Shown: positions 58,076 to 64,000 of the stretch, in pieces | How positions within the stretch are numbered: the first letter of the stretch is position 1 | How the letters are laid out: each line of letters opens with the position of its first letter | From: Cryptomeria japonica | Taxonomy: Eukaryota; Streptophyta; Pinopsida; Cupressales; Cupressaceae | Length of the DNA: 64,000 nucleotides | NCBI RefSeq assembly: GCF_030272615.1 | Contig: NC_081414.1 | Location: 656,654,292-656,718,291, forward strand | Direction of reading: 5' to 3' | Program-made: the position numbers and the translations under genes | The notes under the pieces: generated by a model | Told to the model about the DNA's origin: nothing | Seen by the model: only the letters and a program-made list of their open reading frames with translations | The model's database searches: none

Positions 58076-58574
58076 TTAAAATTTTCCTTCCCTAAAGTTC
58101 TTCAAGTCATCATAGCACCAAGAAAAAATGTCTTTGTATTCTAAAAAGAGACTTATAAACCTTTTCTTCTTTATAGGTGTGCAACATTTTCCTAAGTTCA
58201 CATACTTAGGATCCTCCTTAGTTCTAATATTAACTCTTTCATAGCCACCAACATCCTGAACTGTAGGAATTTTCTCATTCTTCTTCTTACTAAAGGCATC
58301 ATGATGGTCAAAGAGACATTCTAAGGATACTAACCCTTTAGGAATCTTATTTCCTATTAGTTGTATTACCTCATCATTTATCTCTTCACCCGGTTCTGAA
58401 GAAAACTCCTTGCATTGATCTTTTGATCCTTCAAAGAAAGTAGTAGTGAACATTTATGTGCAATGCAAAAAGTTCTTGATTTGCTTGTCATTTTCAAAGA
58501 CTTGCCAAAATTATGAATTATCAAGTACACTTGGTCAGTATATCAATTCCACTCGGTTGGTATATCAATTCTAC
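58076..58574 (-). pseudogene. pol segment between aRNase H and RT, element H
   Basis: Coding-like minus-strand sequence (125-codon open stretch 58453-58076) with FSSEPGEEINDEVIQLIGNK, LVSLECLFDHHDAFSKK and KDIFSWCYDDLKNF. KDIFSW.Y.D.. is the usual segment just before the RT start in Tat/Athila-type polyproteins. Confidence 0.65.
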
Positions 58575-59051
58575 TCAGTAGGTATCATCTAGGAACTCAG
58601 GATGAGAAACCAAAAGGGAAGCTAATATTGCCAAAGAATCATCTTTAGAATTCTTCTCTCTAGGAATGGCCTCGATAGAAAAAGCATCAAAACCTTCAAT
58701 CTCATCCCACACTCTATTCCAGTAGTGCCTCAACCTCTCATTCTTTACATTGAATAAACCTTTGACTTGCAACACCAGCACTCCCAACTTCTTTGCCTCA
58801 GCCAATCCCAATAATAGGGCTTCATACTCAGCAGTATTATTTGTATTCTGAAACTCCAAATTGAAAGAGAAAGGAATATGTTTGCTAGAGGGAGGAATGA
58901 GAACTACCATAGCTCCAGAGCTTGATGTTGAGCAACTTCCATCGAACTCCATCAACAATAGATCCTCAGATGCCCTAGGTTGAGACGAATTTCCTCCAAC
59001 CTCATTGTCAGATAAAATCATATAATTCCCGAATTTACATTCATGGTACAA
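58575..59051 (-). pseudogene. aRNase H of element H, positioned before RT
   Basis: Minus strand, open for 158 codons. LLMEFDGSCSTSSSGAMVVL has the first Asp, NTNNTAEYEALLLGLAEAKK has the Glu, and REKNSKDDSLAILASLL has the last Asp. The block that normally carries the third carboxylate (GDS.L..RQ) is missing: the sequence goes from LQVKG straight to LFNVKNERLRH, a clean in-frame loss. Location between protease and RT differs from element A, where the aRNase H lies between RNase H and integrase. The fold is recognised by motif order; activity is improbable. Confidence 0.78.
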
Positions 59052-59099
59052 TATCTGTGCTTTTGGATCATCAGAAGGAAAAATAGTGAACTTATATTT

Positions 59100-59990
59100 G
59101 GGCTCTAGTTGTAAAATGACCTACTATTTCCCCATGGGAGTGGTGTCTTTAGACCAGTCCATCTTAATCTCAGCCCCTATGTCTCTAAAAAATGTACGTC
59201 TTAATAACATGCCATAACTTGCAAGAATATCAACTATCAAAATGGTTAACTCTTTTATCAAGATGAGCAGCAAGGGCCACTTGAGAATCTTAGATCTATC
59301 CTAATAAGAGTATTTGTTTGGAGTCCATGGAGTAACATCTACCAAAGTTTTTTGTTAAGGATAATCCCAAGGCCTTGGCTACAATAGATGGCATTATGTT
59401 ATCTGAGGTAGAAGAGTATATAATACAATTATTTAGTTTGACCATCTATGAACAAAGATATATAAAAAGGCTCAGGTTTTGATTCAAGGATAGACATCAT
59501 ATCATCAGCTTGATGGGAAACTATTTAGTGTTAGCTAATTGTTGTATCATATCCACTTGTACATATGCATTATTTCCTTGAACAAACCTAACAAACCTAT
59601 CAAGTTCTTTAGGGTTTTATTTAAGATATTCTGCTGGTGCAATTTTAATCTGAGAGGATTTACAAAATTCAATAATATCAAATGAACCCTCAGTCTCTAT
59701 AGATTTCAATAAATGAGGTTCTTGAGGTCTGGAATCATTATTATGAAACCAGGAAATGATCTCCTTACCTTTTGGATTCACAACAAAACACAAAGGAGCA
59801 CATTGAGGTTTGACATTCTATTGATTTATGGTCAACACAACATAGGAAGGATCCTCTAAGGTAGCCAGAATATCACCTCTTTCTAAATTTGGCTCATACT
59901 CTAGGAAGTGGATTTTAGATTCATTAGGCTACCTGGGAGATTCTTCTTCACTTGACTCCAATAGTGTCTCCTTTGAACTCGCCATTTGAA
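59100..59990 (-). pseudogene. aspartic protease region of element H
   Basis: Minus strand, several frames. The diagnostic segment LNNCIIYSSTSDNIMPSIVA followed by KALGL (about 59440-59370) corresponds to a retropepsin ...D(S/T)GAS.N.MP... site. The catalytic Asp is Tyr and the Gly is Ser, so it is inactive. Upstream, PKELDRFVRFVQGNNAY (about 59610) is part of the same polyprotein. Confidence 0.6.
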
Positions 59991-61124
59991 CATAACGTAC
60001 CATTTATGAGCAAGAATACTTATCATGATCACTAGTAAGATGAAAGATACACATGTTGGCTTTAGATGGGACCGTGCCTCAATTGCTAGTCTTTGTTGCA
60101 TAGGAGGCAATTGTAAAACTCTACTCCCAGCCCTAGAGGACTGATTAGGAACCTTCCTTAAAATATCTTGGTAAGGTTGTGGATAAGAAGTATTAGTTTT
60201 GGGTATTTTCCTCTTCAAGGTTATCATGTCATTCATTAATCATTGAATAACAAGATCAGATGAAGTTGATGCCAGTGATGTGGAAGTTTGGACTTCCCTC
60301 TTCCACTTTCCTGTAGTGATCAGATCATCTTCTAATTCTACTGCCAATGTTATTACATCAGCTAAGGCTGCTACTCTTTGCCTACGGATAAGGAAACCAA
60401 TTTCAAAGGGTATAGAGTTGATGAAAAATCATTTCAAATTATCATCAGAAGGCCTTTGGTTTGCTGGAATCTTATGAACAATTTTGTCAAACTTAGCCAC
60501 AAAATCTCTCATAGACTCAGGGATTTCTTTCTTTAACTAAGCTAATTGAGCTAGAAGAGAATGTTCATCTTTGGCTAATTTAAACCTAGCCTCAAACCTA
60601 GTTTTAAGATCATGCCAATTCATAATTAAACCATTTGGTAAATGATAGAATCAATTTGTTGCCACCTCAATCAATTTTTATACAAACAATCTTACAGCTC
60701 CATCTTCATGTTGAACAGTTATAACCCCATAAGCAACATTAAATGCATTCAAATGCTCAATTGTTGATATCCTTCCATCACCACTAAATTAAGGCAAATG
60801 ATCTATTTCTCCTTTGGGTAAGGGATTTAGATTTTCCCCTAGGGCAACGGATCCTACAGCAGGGCCCCAAGGATTGTTGACAACCATAGGTAAAATGATA
60901 TTCAAAGGTATAGGGTTGATTACACTAGGGAAAGAAACATCATGTAATGTTAGGGCTTGACAAGTAGGAGATACATGGAATATAGAAGCGGAAGTTGGAG
61001 GTCTTCTCCTTTCTCTTCTTTTAGGTGTAAAAGAGATTAAGAAGTCAGAGTTTTGGAGTTCTTGAGAAACATAATCAATCACCCTTTTATGCCTCTGAGA
61101 TCTTGTATATCTTTTTGACTCCAA
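59991..61124 (-). pseudogene. gag of element H
   Basis: Minus strand from ATG 61124 (MESKRYTRSQRHKRVIDYVS), 107 bases after the PBS. The gag core is clear: FSGDGRISTIEHLNAFNVAY (about 60790), NWHDLKTRFEARFKLAKDEH (about 60630), and ESMRDFVAKFDKIVHKIPAN followed by NSIPFEIGFLI (about 60510-60390). A knuckle of the CxFHxxxxHxxxxC type, CIFHLTSDHDKYSC, lies at about 60052-60010 after a frameshift. Stops are few, so decay is moderate. Gag would package the element RNA. Confidence 0.8.
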
Positions 61125-61230
61125 CCTTCTTATGATTCACTATTCACTTGAAACAAAAAGAGGAAATCGGGCCTTTCAAAAAACAACCTTACTTTCCTTC
61201 TAATTCAACCTCCAGTCTTATTATTCAACT

Positions 61231-61250
61231 CCCCAATAGAGTCACCAAAA
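61231..61250 (-). promoter_or_regulatory. primer binding site of element H
   Basis: Minus strand TTTTGGTGACTCTATTGGGG directly after the LTR end. It differs from the B/D site after TTTTGGTGA, so H uses another primer or a diverged site; tRNA not assigned. Confidence 0.7.
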
Positions 61251-64000
61251 ATCTATTGGTTAATAGATTTGTCTTTTCTTAATTTTATGATGATTGATCG
61301 TGTTACCCTTATTTGTTGAAAGACAAATTGAACCAACAGTTGAGTAAATTAATGAATAATTCACCCTCTACATAAGGGTGCAGCTTCCCATATGATATTC
61401 AATGATTTTTTTTTTAAACATACACAATTCTAACTTCACTTTTAACTAGAAAGAGAGTAAAGGCATTCACAGTCATAATTTAATACCACATGAATTCTAT
61501 GAAGATAAATATTAAGTATGTAAACTCATAGATTTACAACCAAAATAGCTTCTCTTCTCAAAAAAATTCCTCTTAACATGGATCTGATCGAGTCTCACTC
61601 ATGTCTAAAAGGATAAGGGGGGTCAGAACATGCATGCAAAATTAAGAATAGACGTACTTATTAAATTCATTCACAAACTTATAAAAGTGGAATAACCAAA
61701 GAAGAAACAGATGTTGTATAAATGAATATATATCAACAAGATTTTTTGTTCACATTCAAACACACAGATTTGAAAGCTACAGAATAAGTATCATTCTATT
61801 CACTGATAAAATGCCTTCCTTGAAAATTCAACACATTTATAAAAAAACAAAGTCTGCTAATCTATCACCACCAAAATTTCTCAGACCTTATCAAAGTCAA
61901 GTAAATCAATTTTTATGGCCACAACCTGACTAACAATTCATACCGAAAACATGGAAAACAAACCATTTATGCCCCACAAATCCAAAGAAACCAATGTTTA
62001 AACAAAAAAATAAAATTACTTTCACAACTAACAATTGAAAAGAGACATCACAACATAGAATATTCCTAAGCAGTTTTGATAACTGCTTTCTTCTTCCAAT
62101 CCATGTAAGCAGTGAAAAAGTGTTGAATGATTGTGCTATGTGGTAGCCCCACATGTGTCATTCTTTGCTTCCATACTTCCTTCTCGTGACGTATTTGTGC
62201 TACTTTATCTGAATGCTCATCTAGGTTCTTCAAATGCACAAGAAAAGAAGGGATTCTATTTTAGACATGAGGCTCAAGTCATTTGAAACCAAGCCCTTGG
62301 CTTCTTTGATGTGGTTGATTTTCTCTTCTAATGACCTTGTTATGAACACAACTATTTCTAGAGTTTTATCATCATCTTTTAAACACTTCAAACCAATCCA
62401 ACGAAGCTCATTGTGCATGGAAGATACCAATTATGCAAGTTTATTCACTAATTTGGCAAATTCCTCATATGCCTGTCTCACCAACAAATTTCTCCATTCT
62501 ACATTTTATTGGCATACGTACAAAATATTTTCATCCAAGGCAGGAACTGGCTTCTTTGACAAGAACTTCATTACACCATATTTCTGTACTTCTCTCATCT
62601 AAGCTGCCCTTTTCACCCACTCAATTTCTTCATTCTTCTTTTTTATAATTTCATTCTCCAATTCCTTTGTTACCGTGTTTGCATCATTGTGAACCTTTCT
62701 TAGATCAACAAAATATTTCCCTCCCTCTTTTTGAATTTCATCCAACCAATCCACAACATCGTCTATCATTAATCTGCAGTTTTGAATTTGCTTAATTGTT
62801 TTTTGATTGACAGGGGACTTAGGATGAAAAGATGTAGGAGTCTGAGAATTGGGCTACGGATTAGGATAATTAACGGCCTCAATGTATTCTTCCATGCTCC
62901 TCATTATCTCTTTCATTTTAGACATCTTTTTTATCCTTCTAGGATCTTTTCATCATCTTCTTGGTTGAAACTTCCAAATGGAATGCATCTGCTGTGAGAG
63001 TTCCTGCCCCTAAGTTCAATTTTTCCATCATGAAATCTTTACTTATCAGATCAGCCATAGTTTCATCAGTTTTTGGGTGGGCAATCTCCATAGTCCAATT
63101 ACCTACATATCTTCATCATAATTAATTTTTGATACAGTCTTTAACCTTTTGTCTTTGGAAACCTTCCCTAGACATTTACTAACCATATCCTGGACTAGGA
63201 TAGATACTGGAACAATGTTCCTATTCTTACTAGCTAATGTGTTCTCTAACCATGTTGCCCTGGGGTTGTGAGAGATTCGTCTGAACTAGTCTCTGCCTCC
63301 TTTTGATCCCTCACTACTAAGGTAGTGACCACATTCAAGGATTCACCTACCTGTTAAATATCACCCTCATCATCTAAATCCTATCCTCCCACATTTGGAT
63401 TTGAAAAATAAATATCCATCTCAGGTGCAGTCTCAAGATTAATTACTGCATCAACAGGGGAATATTTTCTTCCGCTCTTAGTTCTAGAATGAGTGATTCT
63501 ACTTGTTGTTAAATATTATTTTCTCTATACTCTTTCTATTGCCTGCTCACCCCTCTCCTTTTTCCTGGAAGGACCTACACAAGATAGAATAAAGGGATTA
63601 GAAACTAGGGATTTAGTGGGAGAGGTTGAACTTTTTGTTGAACTTTTTCTCAGTTTCTGTTCTCTAAGCCACTTTTATGTTCTTCGGATAACCCAGAATG
63701 TCCTAGTTTGAATATTCTCCTGTTCATTATTTCCCCAATATATTTGTGAAATTAGCCCCTTCTACTTGTCATCAACAAACTGGGAATCAAGCAAATCACT
63801 TTCTTCATCAAAAATATTTTCAGTATTCATCTTCAAGCCATAATTCCTAATATATTGTACTAAGAGTCTTAAGTGAACTCTTCTTCTAACCTCATATTCA
63901 TCCATGCAATCCGCCCAGAAATATTCTAGGTTTGATACATGTTGAAAATCCTTCCTGAGTGTAAGGTGAGCCACTACAAACCCCTTAGCATCAAAATTAA
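61251..64000 (-). repeat. 5' LTR of element H (cut by window end)
   Basis: Matches 42538-45290 throughout. It contains the second copy of the accessory ORF 3' part (stop codon at 62068-62066; open stretches 63974-63762 and 62430-62230). It extends beyond the window, so the LTR is longer than 2750 bp. Confidence 0.85.
62066..64000 (-). pseudogene. accessory ORF of element H, second copy in 5' LTR (partial)
   Basis: Same coding sequence as 43354-45290, for example AHLTLRKDFQHVSNLEYFWA at about 63970 and the coiled-coil segment near 62400. It differs by substitutions, an insertion near 62925-63005 and its own set of stops. Beginning outside the window. Confidence 0.6.

Larger units (their letters stand above)
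42538..64000 (-). mobile_element. element H: very large Ty3/gypsy retrotransposon, runs off the window, holds nested element F
   Basis: A direct repeat of at least 2.75 kb (42538-45290 and 61251-64000) acts as LTRs. Between them, on the minus strand, lie a PBS (61231-61250), gag, protease, aRNase H, RT, RNase H and integrase. The 5' LTR is cut by the window end. Excluding the 8.0 kb nested element F, at least 13.4 kb is H itself. The inner edge of the 3' LTR is not resolved. Its left flank falls within the decayed coding sequence at 42058-42533. Confidence 0.85.

Overview
The window is nuclear DNA of a land plant with a large, repeat-rich, AT-rich genome. A gymnosperm is plausible, but that is inference only. 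The evidence is Ty3/gypsy elements of the Tat type (aRNase H plus a second RNase H), a plant mobile domain (PMD) gene, plant BTB/POZ pseudogenes, 1.2 to >2.7 kb LTRs and nested insertions with intact target-site duplications (TSDs). I see no complete ordinary host gene, no tRNA or rRNA gene and no CRISPR array.

Layout. (1) 1-9712, plus strand, element A: a broken pol made of an aRNase H-integrase piece joined at about 1466 to RT-RNase H-aRNase H-integrase. After it come an antisense, intron-containing PMD gene (7459 down to 4911), a polypurine tract and a 1.66 kb 3' LTR. (2) 9713-13960, minus strand, element D: decayed gag-protease, primer binding site and 5' LTR. (3) 14124-19313: an inverted-repeat region with two tail-to-tail BTB/POZ pseudogene copies. 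(4) 19321-22110, minus strand, element E: 3' LTR and 3' untranslated part. (5) 23950-25375: a third aRNase H-integrase fragment about as close to copy 1 as a recent duplicate would be. (6) 25376-31771, region G: a leader packed with TTATCCC motifs, a long decayed ORF of unknown function and a 152-bp tandem repeat. (7) 33287-42057, element B: a structurally complete 8.76 kb non-autonomous LTR element (TSD acata, two LTRs, PBS, PPT) with one intact 1075-codon ORF. (8) 42538 to beyond 64000, minus strand, element H: a very large gypsy element whose LTR carries part of a long accessory ORF. It is interrupted at 46111-54123 by element F, a complete 8.0 kb minus-strand element (TSD agaac) with a zinc-knuckle gag and a second long unknown ORF.

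How the parts relate. A, B, D and E share one LTR clan: similar LTR starts, the PPT AAAGTGGGGGC (A, B, E), the PBS TTTTGGTGAACC (B, D), and GC-rich hairpin repeats in the leader. A encodes replication enzymes, D encodes gag-protease, and B encodes only an unusual repeat domain joined to protease and G-patch parts. This looks like a family in which non-autonomous members use proteins of autonomous relatives. The integrase copies have lost catalytic carboxylates and share old defects, which also points to mobilisation in trans or to duplication. H has its aRNase H between protease and RT rather than between RNase H and integrase. G, F and H each carry a long helical/coiled-coil ORF of unknown function. 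No alignment or database search was run; domain calls rest on motif recognition.
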